Assembly (NCBI GenBank): GCA_035606665.1
Contig: DATNEY010000057.1
Span: 194,210-258,209 of the forward strand
Length of the DNA: 64,000 bases
Source: DASUGC01 sp035606665
GTDB lineage: Bacteria > Acidobacteriota > Vicinamibacteria > Vicinamibacterales > SCN-69-37
Direction of reading: 5' to 3'
Both the position numbers and the translations under genes were made by a program. Shown here piece after piece: positions 26,659-36,690 of the stretch (within the stretch, counting starts at the first letter, position 1; the number at the start of each line of letters is the position of its first letter). Under the pieces are notes generated by a model, which was given only the letters and a program-made list of their open reading frames with translations, ran no database searches and was not told where the DNA came from.

Positions 26659-27852
26659 TTACGACAGCTGGTTGATCAAATCGAACAGCGGCAGATACAT
26701 CGCGATGACGATCGTGCCGACGATGACGCCGAGGACGGCAATGAGGATGGGCTCCAGAACCGTCAGCAATCCCTTCACGGCAACGTCCACTTCGTCTTCG
26801 TAGAAGTCCGCGATCTTCGCGAGCATCGCGTCCAAGGCGCCCGTGCTCTCGCCGGCGCCGATCATCTGGACGACCATCGGGGGAAAGATTCCCGTTCCCC
26901 GCAGCGGCGCGGCAATCGTCTCGCCGCGTTCGATTCGGCTGCGCACCATGCGAATGGCGCCTTCGATAATCGCGTTGCCCGAGGTCTTCGCGGTGATCTC
27001 GAGGCCGTCCATGATGGGAACACCCGAGCTGATGAGCGTCGACAGCGTCCGGCAGAACCGGGCCACAGCAACCTTCTTGAAGATCACGCCGAGCATCGGC
27101 AGCTTGAGCATGATCGCGTCCACGCGAAGACGGCCGGCCGTAGTGGCGTAGTACCGCTTGAACATATACCCGCCGAGGACGCCGCCCCCCGCCAGGAACG
27201 GCAGGGCGATGATCGTCTTCTTGCTCATCCAGATCACGGCCAGTGTCGTGAACGGCAAGGTTGCCCCGAGACCTTCGAACAGCGTCGTGAAGGTCGGTAC
27301 GACCTTCACCATGATCACGGTGACAACAATGGCGGCGATGCTGAGAACGGCGACCGGATAGATCATCGCCGACTTCACCTGCGAGACCAGCTTGGCCTGT
27401 TTCTCGATGAACGTCGACAGGCGCTGCAGAATGACATCGAGAATGCCGCCCGCTTCGCCGGCGGCCACCATGTTCGTGAAGAGCGCGTCGAACGCGTACG
27501 GCCGCTTCTGCATCGCGTCGGCCAGCGTCGAGCCGGCCTCCACGTCCAGGCGGACCTGATCGATGGCGGCGGCCAGCCGCTTGTCCGGCTCTTCCTTGGC
27601 GAGCAGTTCGAGGCACTGCACGAGTGGCAGGCCCGCGTCGACCATGACGGAGAACTGTCGCGTGAAGATCGCGAGACTGCGGGCGGGAATGCGCCGATAG
27701 CGCTCTTCCTTGCGCGCCGCCGCGCTGATCTTGGTGACCTGGATCTGTTCCCGCTTGAGGATCGCGTTGAGCGCGTCCTGGGATTCGGCCGCGCGTTCGC
27801 CCTTGACGATCTGGCCGTTACGGGTGCGGCCGACCCATGCGTACGTTGTCAT
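26659..27852 (-). CDS. pilC: Type IV pilus inner-membrane platform protein PilC
   Basis: 397 residues. Two repeated T2SSF domains are seen (FTRQFSVMVDAGLPLVQCLELLA near 65-90 and FCRTLSTLISSGVPIMDGLEI near 270-290) with three membrane helices, the last at the C-terminus. PilC is the platform on which PilB and PilT act. The ATG overlaps the pilT stop (ATGA). An N-terminal cytoplasmic piece YAWVGRTRNGQIVKGERAAES is typical. Confidence 0.95.
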   Translation of the reverse strand: MTTYAWVGRTRNGQIVKGERAAESQDALNAILKREQIQVTKISAAARKEERYRRIPARSLAIFTRQFSVMVDAGLPLVQCLELLAKEEPDKRLAAAIDQVRLDVEAGSTLADAMQKRPYAFDALFTNMVAAGEAGGILDVILQRLSTFIEKQAKLVSQVKSAMIYPVAVLSIAAIVVTVIMVKVVPTFTTLFEGLGATLPFTTLAVIWMSKKTIIALPFLAGGGVLGGYMFKRYYATTAGRLRVDAIMLKLPMLGVIFKKVAVARFCRTLSTLISSGVPIMDGLEITAKTSGNAIIEGAIRMVRSRIERGETIAAPLRGTGIFPPMVVQMIGAGESTGALDAMLAKIADFYEDEVDVAVKGLLTVLEPILIAVLGVIVGTIVIAMYLPLFDLINQLS

Positions 27853-28991
27853 CTAACCCCCTGAGCCACAGGCATTCTTCGTGGCGGCATTCCCGGTGCG
27901 CCGTTCGCTCCGGCCGGCGTCGGACGCTCGAGTATCGAGAGAAGCTCATCGCGGAGCGACGTGGTCGCAAGCGCTGCGTCCCTGGTGATCAGGCGCTTCT
28001 CCACCAACCTGGCCAGCGACTGATTCATCGTCTGCATGCCGAGCTTTTCCTGGCCGGTCTGCATCGTGCCGTAGATCTGGTGGATCTTGTCGTCGCGGAT
28101 GAGATTGCGGATGGCCGGCGTCGCCACGAGAATCTCCAGCGCCGCACACCGGCCCTTGCCCCCCACCTTCGGCAGCAGCGCCTGACAGACGATGCCTTCG
28201 AGGACGAGGGAGAGCTGCGTCCGGATCTGCGCCTGCTGGTGCGCCGGAAACGCGTCGATGATTCGCGTGATCGTCTGGGCCGCAGAGTTGGTGTGCAGCG
28301 TGGCCATGGTGAGGTGGCCCGTTTCGGCCAGCTTCAGCGCGGCCTCCATCGTCTCGAGATCGCGCAACTCGCCGACGAGAACGACGTCCGGGTCCTCGCG
28401 CAACGCCGCGCGAAGCGCCATGCTGAAGCTCTGCGTGTCTGCGTGAAGCTCGCGCTGGTTGACCAGCGCGGTCTTGTGCTGGTGCAGGTATTCGATCGGG
28501 TCCTCAATCGTGAGGATGTGCGCCTTCTTCGCGATGTTGATGCGGTCGACCATCGCCGCGAGCGTGGTCGACTTACCGCTGCCGGTCGGGCCGGTGACGA
28601 GCACGAGCCCTCGCGGACGATCGGCGAGCTCGGAGAGCACCGGTGGCAGGCCCAATTCCTCGAGCGGGCGGATCTTCTCGGGAATCAGACGGAAGACGGC
28701 GCCAACGGCGCCCTTCTGGTTGAACACGTTGCAGCGGAAGCGGCCGACGCCGCGCAGACCGAACGCCAGATCGAGCTCCCACGTCTCTTCGAACTTCTTC
28801 TTCTGGACGTCCGTGAGGACGCTGTACGCCAGCGCCTTGATTACATCGGGCGTCAGGTCCGGATACTCGAGCCGCTCGAGGTGGCCGTCCACGCGCACCT
28901 GCGGCGGCGAGCCCATCGACAGGTGCAGGTCCGAGCCGCCCATTTCCTGGGTGGCCTTGAGTAGGTCGGGAAGATTCAACTGGTTTGACAT
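27849..28991 (-). CDS. pilT: Type IV pilus retraction ATPase PilT
   Basis: 380 residues. It shows Walker A GPTGSGKSTTLAAMVD, the Asp box (ILTIEDPIEYLHQH), Walker B region (DPDVVLVGELRDLETM), the His box (TGHLTMATLHTNSAAQT) and the AIRNLIRDDKIHQIYGTMQ motif needed for retraction. It powers pilus disassembly and twitching. It starts eight bases after pilB. Confidence 0.96.
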   Translation of the reverse strand: MSNQLNLPDLLKATQEMGGSDLHLSMGSPPQVRVDGHLERLEYPDLTPDVIKALAYSVLTDVQKKKFEETWELDLAFGLRGVGRFRCNVFNQKGAVGAVFRLIPEKIRPLEELGLPPVLSELADRPRGLVLVTGPTGSGKSTTLAAMVDRINIAKKAHILTIEDPIEYLHQHKTALVNQRELHADTQSFSMALRAALREDPDVVLVGELRDLETMEAALKLAETGHLTMATLHTNSAAQTITRIIDAFPAHQQAQIRTQLSLVLEGIVCQALLPKVGGKGRCAALEILVATPAIRNLIRDDKIHQIYGTMQTGQEKLGMQTMNQSLARLVEKRLITRDAALATTSLRDELLSILERPTPAGANGAPGMPPRRMPVAQGVR

Positions 28992-28999
28992 GACAGCCT

Positions 29000-30739
29000 C
29001 TACATCGTTTCTCGGACAACTTCTTCGAGCGTCGTGACCCCATCGCGAACCTTTGCGAGGCCGCTTTGGCGGAGCGTCGACATGCCTTCCTTGACGGCGT
29101 GCTCGCGGAGCTCGGTGACGGGACGGTTGTTCAGCACGAGCTCACGGAGACCTTCGGTGATCTCCATGATTTCGAACACGCCCGTCCGGCCCTTGTACCC
29201 GGTGCCACCGCAACGGTCGCAGCCCCGGCCCTTCATCGCCTTGACGTGCGGCAGCTGGTCCTTGGGCATCGCGGCTTCGAGCAGGGTCGACTCCGAAATC
29301 TGGTGAGGCTCCTTGCACCCCTCGCACACCTTGCGGACGAGGCGCTGCGCGGCGAGCAGGTTGATCGAGTTCGCCACGAGGAACGGTTCGATGCCCATAT
29401 TCACGAGGCGGCTGATGCTGCTCGGCGCGTCGTTCGTGTGCAGAGTCGACAGCACGAGGTGCCCGGTCAGCGCGGCCTTGACCGCGATGCTGGCCGTGTC
29501 GGCGTCACGGATTTCGCCGACGAGGATGATGTTGGGATCCTGACGAAGGAACGAGCGCAGGGCGCCGGCGAACGTCATGCCGATCGCTTCCTTGACCTGC
29601 ACCTGGTTGATGCCGGGCAGGTTGAATTCGACCGGATCCTCGGCCGTCATGATGTTCACGCCGGGTTGATTGATCTGGGAGAGGGCGGAATACAGCGTGT
29701 TCGTCTTGCCGCTGCCTGTCGGACCGGTCACGAGCACCATGCCCCACGGCTTGCGGATCGCGCCATCGAAGCGCCTGAGACCTTCGGTGTCGAATCCGAG
29801 GAGGCTCATGTCGAGCCGGAGCCCCTTGGCGTCGAGCAGTCGAAGCACGACCTTTTCGCCGAACAGCGTGGGCAGCACTGAAACACGGAAGTCGATCTCG
29901 CGCAGCGTGCCGTGATCGTTGAACCGCGCCTTGATGCGGCCGTCCTGGGGCAACCGCTTCTCGGCGATGTCCAGGCGCGCCATGATCTTGATTCGCGACA
30001 CGAGCGGATCGCGGAACTTGAGCGCCGGTGTCATCACCGACTGCAGCACGCCGTCGATGCGGAACCGCACGCGCAGTTCCTTCTCGTACGGCTCGATGTG
30101 AATGTCGCTCGCGCCCCGCTGAATCGCCGCCAGGAAGAGCGCGTTGGCCAGCCGGATGACCGGCGCTTCGCCGCTCTGCCGTTCGAGAGACGCCGAGTCG
30201 ATCTCCTCCGCGCCCTGGACGACCTGCAGGTCCTCCTGCATGTCGAGGTTCAGGTCCTCGAGGGCTTTGTTGACGATGTCGATGCCCTTGCCGTTGTCGG
30301 CGCTCTTATCCTTGGGCGACCCGTAGTACTGGGTGATGGCCGCCTGGATGGCCGTCTCGGACGCGACGACAGGCTCGACGTGCAGGCCGGTCCGGAACTT
30401 GATGTCGTCCATCGCAAAGACGTTCGTCGGGTCGGTCATCGCGAGGGTGAGCGTGTTGCCCGATCGTCCGACCGGGATCACGTTGTACTTGGCGGCGGTC
30501 TCGGCCGGAATGAGGCGCAGCAGCGCCGGGTCGAACGCAAAGTCCTTGAGGTCAACCGCCGCTACGCCGTACTGGCGGCTGAGTACATCGCTGATGTCGT
30601 CGTCTGAAAGGATGCCGAGCTTGACCAGACTGGTGCCCAGCCGGCCACCGTTGGCGCGCTGATAAGTCAGCGCTTCCTGCAGTTGGGTCGGAGTAACACG
30701 ACGTTCGCGAAGCAACAACTCGCCGAGGCGTACAGCCAT
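29000..30739 (-). CDS. pilB: Type IV pilus extension ATPase PilB
   Basis: 579 residues from ATG 30739; an in-frame GTG at 30754 is possible. The N-terminal MshEN-type domain (about 1-150; LGELLLRERRVTPTQLQEAL) often binds c-di-GMP. The ATPase core has GPTGSGKTNTLYSAL, EDPVEFNLPGINQVQV and GHLVLSTLHTNDAPSS. A tetracysteine zinc motif is present as CEGC and CDRCGGTGYKGR. It drives pilus polymerisation on PilC. Confidence 0.95.
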   Translation of the reverse strand: MAVRLGELLLRERRVTPTQLQEALTYQRANGGRLGTSLVKLGILSDDDISDVLSRQYGVAAVDLKDFAFDPALLRLIPAETAAKYNVIPVGRSGNTLTLAMTDPTNVFAMDDIKFRTGLHVEPVVASETAIQAAITQYYGSPKDKSADNGKGIDIVNKALEDLNLDMQEDLQVVQGAEEIDSASLERQSGEAPVIRLANALFLAAIQRGASDIHIEPYEKELRVRFRIDGVLQSVMTPALKFRDPLVSRIKIMARLDIAEKRLPQDGRIKARFNDHGTLREIDFRVSVLPTLFGEKVVLRLLDAKGLRLDMSLLGFDTEGLRRFDGAIRKPWGMVLVTGPTGSGKTNTLYSALSQINQPGVNIMTAEDPVEFNLPGINQVQVKEAIGMTFAGALRSFLRQDPNIILVGEIRDADTASIAVKAALTGHLVLSTLHTNDAPSSISRLVNMGIEPFLVANSINLLAAQRLVRKVCEGCKEPHQISESTLLEAAMPKDQLPHVKAMKGRGCDRCGGTGYKGRTGVFEIMEITEGLRELVLNNRPVTELREHAVKEGMSTLRQSGLAKVRDGVTTLEEVVRETM

Positions 30740-30772
30740 GAGCACCTGAGGCACACGGCCGGCGCGTGAACG

Positions 30773-31765
30773 CTACATCGCTGCACGCAACGCTAGTCCG
30801 AACCCCTGACTCCTCGAGCGCCCGCGGGTGACATACCCATCGAGCCACAAGCCGCGACGGACGCTGATGCTTCCGCCAAATGCTCCGATTGGCCGTTTGA
30901 CCTCTCGCCGATCCCACCGCATGCCGGCACGCAGGAAGACCTTGGCCGAGAGCTGGGCGTCTCCGCCCACGGCAACCGTTCGACGTAGTCCGACCAGGGG
31001 GTCGGCCGTGTCCAGATCCACGTCAATAGCAAGGGTCAGGCCATCCCGGGGGCTCGCAGAAAGGCCAAATCTCACGCGTCTTTCAAGATAGATGGCCTTT
31101 CCTCCAAGGGTCTTGAAGCCCGGCCGTTGGAGATTCTTAAATGCCGCCGCGGCGCGGACGCGGTCGGTCCCGGCAACGATTCCGAGATCGAGGTCGAACG
31201 CTCCCCGTGAGTCGCTCGCGGCGTCAAGAGCGGCGTCCAGGGCCTCCGCCGCCGTGGCTGCGGCGGGAGCCGAAAACCCGGCGCTTCCGCGAATGTACTT
31301 GGCGGTGGCGCCAACCACGACAAAGTCTCCAAGTGATTGCAGAACCGTGAAGCCGAGTTGGGTTGTGGAGAGGGAGTAGACGCCTTCAACTCCCGCCTGA
31401 TCTCGCACGACACCTGCTGTCGAGACGCGCAGGAACGAGACACCCACGGGCCAGGCCCCGAACGCTACGGATTGGGAGTTCAGGCGGCTGGCGCCGACGA
31501 CTGGGGGGCCGTTTGGATCACGAAAGTGAAACCGATCACCCGCGATTGTCAGGCCCGCCACCGGCCCTTTCAGCAGTCCGGCAGGGTTCCAGAACGTGGC
31601 GTTTGGATCGTCGGCGACAGCCGTGAACGCACCACCCATGCCAAGGGCCCGGGCACCCACGACCTCGAATGCCACCTGCGCCTCTGCCGGACGACCGGCG
31701 AAACAGCAGACCGCCAGAACCGCGATCTTCACGATTCCCGGCCGGATTATCAGCGTCGCTCGCAC
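30773..31765 (-). CDS. Outer-membrane beta-barrel protein, TraF/PorV-like
   Basis: 330 residues with a signal peptide (to about residue 30, ending AEAQ). The motif GARALGMGGAFTAVADDPNATFWNPAGL is typical of the TraF/PorV/FadL-like barrel group; alternating beta-strands with a terminal aromatic-like strand follow. Role unknown. It lies 33 bases upstream of pilB on the same strand and may be cotranscribed, so an envelope role linked to the pilus is possible but not shown. Confidence 0.75.
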   Translation of the reverse strand: MRATLIIRPGIVKIAVLAVCCFAGRPAEAQVAFEVVGARALGMGGAFTAVADDPNATFWNPAGLLKGPVAGLTIAGDRFHFRDPNGPPVVGASRLNSQSVAFGAWPVGVSFLRVSTAGVVRDQAGVEGVYSLSTTQLGFTVLQSLGDFVVVGATAKYIRGSAGFSAPAAATAAEALDAALDAASDSRGAFDLDLGIVAGTDRVRAAAAFKNLQRPGFKTLGGKAIYLERRVRFGLSASPRDGLTLAIDVDLDTADPLVGLRRTVAVGGDAQLSAKVFLRAGMRWDRREVKRPIGAFGGSISVRRGLWLDGYVTRGRSRSQGFGLALRAAM

Positions 31766-31816
31766 GTCCGCCAGCGTATCAACTTACGTCCCGCGTCCGG
31801 AACCTGCCTCTCTCAA

Positions 31817-31843
31817 TTGCGTAATGTGAGTCGGGCTTACAAT
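31817..31843 (+). promoter_or_regulatory. Possible promoter for the Yip1-domain gene
   Basis: TTGCGT (31817-31822) and TACAAT (31838-31843) with a short 15-base spacer, 50 bases before the ATG. Visual match only. Confidence 0.35.
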
Positions 31844-31892
31844 TGGCGGGATCGCGGCCCTGTTTCCGGCCCGTCTACTGGAGTGCCCAGCC

Positions 31893-32630
31893 ATGACCGA
31901 CGCAGTTTCGCCCCCTGTACAACCGATGAGCCTCGTTGCCCGGTTCATGGGCATCATTACGGCGCCGCGGGCCACTTATGAAAACGTGGTCGCCGTTCCA
32001 CGTCCCTTCGGCATTCTTTTCGCCTCGATTCTGCTGTTCAGCGTCGCGGCCATCATTCCGCAGATGACTGAAAGCGCGCGGACGCAGATGCTCGAAGCCC
32101 AGGTCAAGGGCATGGAGCGTTTCGGCGTCACGGTGACGCCGGAGGTGTACCAGCGCATGGAGGCGTCATCGAAGAGCATGACGTCCAAGGTGATCGGCAT
32201 CGTCTGGTCACTCGTGATGTTCCCGATCCTGGCGCTGATTCTCACGGCCATCTTCTGGGCGTTCTTCAACGCCATCCTTGGCGGCACTGCCACGTTCAAA
32301 CAGGTGCTGGCGGTGACTTCACATTCCTATGTGATCACGGCGCTCGGCGCCATCGCTGCTCTGCCGGTACTGCTCATCAAGTTCAAGCTGGCGATGGGTG
32401 GCCCGTTCAATCTTGGTGCGCTCGCGCCATTTCTCGACCCGGCCTCGACGCTCCACCGTTTTCTGTCCGGCGTGAACCTGTTCAGCCTGTGGGCTTGGGC
32501 CAACGTCAGCATCGGCCTCGCGGTGCTCTACCGTCGCAGCTCGACGACCATCACGATCGTCCTCCTCATCTTTTCGCTCTTGTTCACTTATGCCATGACC
32601 GCGATCTTCGGATCGTTCATGGGTGGCTAG
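31893..32630 (+). CDS. Yip1-domain membrane protein
   Basis: 245 residues with five predicted membrane helices. Start MTDAVSPPVQPMSLVARFMGIITAPRATYENV and the helix pattern with FNAILGGTATFKQVLAVTSHSYV match the Yip1 family. Function in bacteria is unknown. It stands at the head of the adaptor-permease operon, with 19 bases to the next gene. Confidence 0.8.
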   Translation: MTDAVSPPVQPMSLVARFMGIITAPRATYENVVAVPRPFGILFASILLFSVAAIIPQMTESARTQMLEAQVKGMERFGVTVTPEVYQRMEASSKSMTSKVIGIVWSLVMFPILALILTAIFWAFFNAILGGTATFKQVLAVTSHSYVITALGAIAALPVLLIKFKLAMGGPFNLGALAPFLDPASTLHRFLSGVNLFSLWAWANVSIGLAVLYRRSSTTITIVLLIFSLLFTYAMTAIFGSFMGG

Positions 32631-32649
32631 GAATCAGGACCCTGACTGA

Positions 32650-34002
32650 ATGACTCGAAAAAAGAAATGGCTGATCGGGATCGGCATCATCGTGGTGCTG
32701 GCTGCGCTGGCGTACGCCAACATGGGCCTCAACCGCCCGACTGGCACCCAGGTCACGGTTGAGAAGATCGAGGCGCGCGACCTCGAGTCGATCGTCTCGG
32801 CCAGCGGCAAGATCCAGCCCAAGCGTTCGATCAACATCAGCGCGGAAACGATGGGCAAGGTCATGAACCTGCACGTCCGCGAGGGCGACCTGGTCAAGAA
32901 GGGCCAGTTGCTGCTGCAGATCGACTCGAAGAACCTCGAGACGAACGTGCAGAACCGCGAGGCCAGCCTTGCCTCGGCCAAGCTTCAGCTGGAGCAGACG
33001 CGCGGCCAGATCGACAACTCCAAGGTTGCCCTGAAAGAGGCCGAGGACACGCTCAAGCGCCAGGAGCAGATGTTCAAGAACGGCCTGCTGCCGCGCGACC
33101 AGTGGGAGCGCGTCACCAACGACGTGGCGCGGCAGAAGACCAACCTGATCGTGAGCGAGCAGAGCATGCGCACGCAGGAGCAGCGCATCAAGCAGGAGGA
33201 AGCGAACCTCGAAAGCGCGAGGTACGACCTGAACAAACTGCGCGTCATCGCTCCCATGGACGGCATCGTGACGCGCCGGAACATCGAAGAGGGCGAAACC
33301 GCCGTCGTCGGTACGATGAACAACGCCGGCACGGTGTTGTTGACCATCGCGGATCTCTCGGTCATCGAAACCGAGATCGAAGTCGATGAGACCGACATCC
33401 CGTTCATCAAGATCGGCCAGCCGGCCAAAGTGAAGATCGACGCCCTGCCGGATCAGGAGTTTCCGGGCAAGGTGACCGAAGTCGGCAACAGCCCGATCCA
33501 GGCCAGCGCCGGTCAGCAGCGCGCGACCAACTTCAAAGTCGTGGTGACGATCGATGGCGCGGTGCCGAACGTCCGGCCGGGGTTCGCCTGCACGGCCGTG
33601 ATCACGACGGCCACGCGCAAGAGCGTCGTGAGCGTCCCGATCCAGGCGATGACGCTCCGCGAAATCGTCGTCGACGAGAAGGGCGAGGTCGTTCCCACGC
33701 CGACGCCGATTCCAGGATCCGCGGCAGCAACCCTCGGCCGCGCCGCCGGACCGGCGGAGCTCAAGCCGGGCCAGAAGCGCAAGGAAATCGAGGGCGTGTT
33801 CTCGCCCAAGGATGGCCGCGCGGTGTTCGTGGCGGTGAAGACAGGTATCGCCGGTGAGAAGTACTTCGAAGTGCTGTCCGGCCTCAAGGCCGGCGAGGAA
33901 GTCATCACCGGACCGTTCGCATCCGTGCGCACCCTGCGCGAGGGCGACCAGATTCGGGTGACCACCGCTACAACAACACCTGGCCCGGGCGGTTCGAAGT
34001 AA
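32650..34002 (+). CDS. MacA-like periplasmic adaptor (membrane fusion protein)
   Basis: 450 residues. One N-terminal membrane helix (about 6-24), then a lipoyl half (GKIQPKRSINISAETMGKVM), a long alpha-hairpin coiled coil (about 95-200), the second lipoyl half (APMDGIVTRRNIEEGETAV), beta-barrel and membrane-proximal domains. It should connect an inner-membrane transporter with an outer-membrane channel. The Pro/Thr-rich insert near residue 345 is unusual. It is joined directly to the permease genes, the next start following without a gap. Confidence 0.9.
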   Translation: MTRKKKWLIGIGIIVVLAALAYANMGLNRPTGTQVTVEKIEARDLESIVSASGKIQPKRSINISAETMGKVMNLHVREGDLVKKGQLLLQIDSKNLETNVQNREASLASAKLQLEQTRGQIDNSKVALKEAEDTLKRQEQMFKNGLLPRDQWERVTNDVARQKTNLIVSEQSMRTQEQRIKQEEANLESARYDLNKLRVIAPMDGIVTRRNIEEGETAVVGTMNNAGTVLLTIADLSVIETEIEVDETDIPFIKIGQPAKVKIDALPDQEFPGKVTEVGNSPIQASAGQQRATNFKVVVTIDGAVPNVRPGFACTAVITTATRKSVVSVPIQAMTLREIVVDEKGEVVPTPTPIPGSAAATLGRAAGPAELKPGQKRKEIEGVFSPKDGRAVFVAVKTGIAGEKYFEVLSGLKAGEEVITGPFASVRTLREGDQIRVTTATTTPGPGGSK

Positions 34003-35226
<1,224 letters not shown>

Positions 35227-35230
35227 CACC

Positions 35231-36514
35231 GTGCGGTGGGGGCTGTTTTCGGAAATCCTCGTGATGTCGTGGGACACGATCCGCAGCAACAAGCTGCGGT
35301 CGGGCCTGACGGTGCTGGGTATCGTCATTGGCATCACGTCGATCGTCGGCATTACCTCCCTGCTACGCGGCTTCGAGCAATCGTTCAAGGATCTGATCCG
35401 GCAGATCGGCCCGGACACCATCTTCGTGCAGAAGTTCTCGGGCATTACGCGCGCGAGCGGGGCGGACTTCGAGCAGATCATGCGGCGCCCCAACATCACG
35501 CCGGCCGACGCCGAAGCGATCGAGGAATTGCCGTCGATCGCGATGACCGACGTCTTCATGGGCGGCGGCGGCCCGACCGGCCCGCAGCAGGATCGGCTGT
35601 ATTACGGCAACCAGCGCACCAAGCCGCTGTTCACCTTCGGCACGACGGAGAAATGGCCGTTCGTCAACAAGCTGGTGGTCGAGTCAGGCAGATTCTTCAA
35701 TACGGGCGAGTTCCAGCGCCGGCAGAACGTCGCGGTCATCGGACAGACCGCCAAGGTGGCGCTGTTTCCCGTGGAAGATCCCATCGGCAAGGTCGTGCGG
35801 CTGGGTCTGTACCAGTTCACGATCATCGGCGTGATGGCGAAGCGGCCGAGCCCAGGCGGCTTCGACGCCGGCCAGGACGACTTCGTGGTGATCCCGCACA
35901 CCACGTACCAGAAGATCACGGGCATTCGCGCGAACGTCGTGGCGCGCGGCGTCATGCGCAGCGTTCAGGTCGCCGCGGTGCCGGCTGAGGGCGTGCACCG
36001 CGACCAGGCGATGCGCGACGTCGAAGAACTCATGCGCATCCGGCACGGCCTCATGCTGCATCAGCCCAACGATTTCGACGTGGTTACGCAGGACGCGATC
36101 ATGGCGTTCTTCGATCAGATCACGCAGGCGGCCTATCTCGCGCTGGTCGTCCTCTCGTCCATCGCCCTCATGGTCGGCGGCATCGGCGTGATGAGCATCA
36201 TGACCATCAGCGTCACGGAACGCACGCGCGAGATCGGCGTCCGGAAATCGCTCGGCGCGCGCCGCCTCGAGATCCTCTGGCAGTTCCTGCTGGAGTCGGT
36301 CTTCCTGACGTCGGTCGGGGGCGTCCTGGGCATCATCACCGGTACGTCCATCGCATTGCTGGTCAACTGGCTGACGGGCTTCCCCGTTTCCCTGCCCTGG
36401 TGGTCGTTCGCCATCGGCTTCGGCTTCTCGGCCGGCGTTGGCGTGTTTTTCGGCATGGTCCCCGCCATCCGGGCCTCGCGGCTCGACCCGATCGAAGCGC
36501 TCAGATACGAGTAA
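35231..36514 (+). CDS. MacB/FtsX-type ABC transporter permease 2
   Basis: 427 residues from GTG 35231, four bases after the first permease. Same architecture: TM1, periplasmic core (with GGGGPTGPQQDRLYYGNQ), three helices, ERTREIGVRKSLGARRLEILWQ, and the end PAIRASRLDPIEALRYE. The two permeases are paralogues and probably form a heterodimer. No ATP-binding subunit is encoded beside them. Confidence 0.92.
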   Translation: MRWGLFSEILVMSWDTIRSNKLRSGLTVLGIVIGITSIVGITSLLRGFEQSFKDLIRQIGPDTIFVQKFSGITRASGADFEQIMRRPNITPADAEAIEELPSIAMTDVFMGGGGPTGPQQDRLYYGNQRTKPLFTFGTTEKWPFVNKLVVESGRFFNTGEFQRRQNVAVIGQTAKVALFPVEDPIGKVVRLGLYQFTIIGVMAKRPSPGGFDAGQDDFVVIPHTTYQKITGIRANVVARGVMRSVQVAAVPAEGVHRDQAMRDVEELMRIRHGLMLHQPNDFDVVTQDAIMAFFDQITQAAYLALVVLSSIALMVGGIGVMSIMTISVTERTREIGVRKSLGARRLEILWQFLLESVFLTSVGGVLGIITGTSIALLVNWLTGFPVSLPWWSFAIGFGFSAGVGVFFGMVPAIRASRLDPIEALRYE

Positions 36515-36521
36515 CCTGATC

Positions 36522-36658
36522 AGGGCAAAGGGAAGAGGGCACAGGGCAGAGGGCAGAGGAAGGCCAGAGGCTAGAGGTCAGAGGTCGGTTTGGTGCGCAC
36601 CTATGACCTGCGGCCCTCTTCCCTCCCTCTGCCCTCTGCCCTTTGACCTTTGCCCTTG
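36522..36658. repeat. Long inverted heptamer array, AGGGCAG family
   Basis: The left arm (36522-36586) is about nine degenerate units of AGGGCAG/AGAGGTC; the right arm (36605-36657) is the complementary CTCTGCC/TTTGACC words. The arms can fold into a long imperfect hairpin around a short GCGCACC-containing centre. It fills the gap between the permease and the EF-G-like gene and may also stop transcription. Confidence 0.8.
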
Positions 36659-36690
36659 ATATGTTTCGCGTATCGGGGGGGTAGTCGTTT

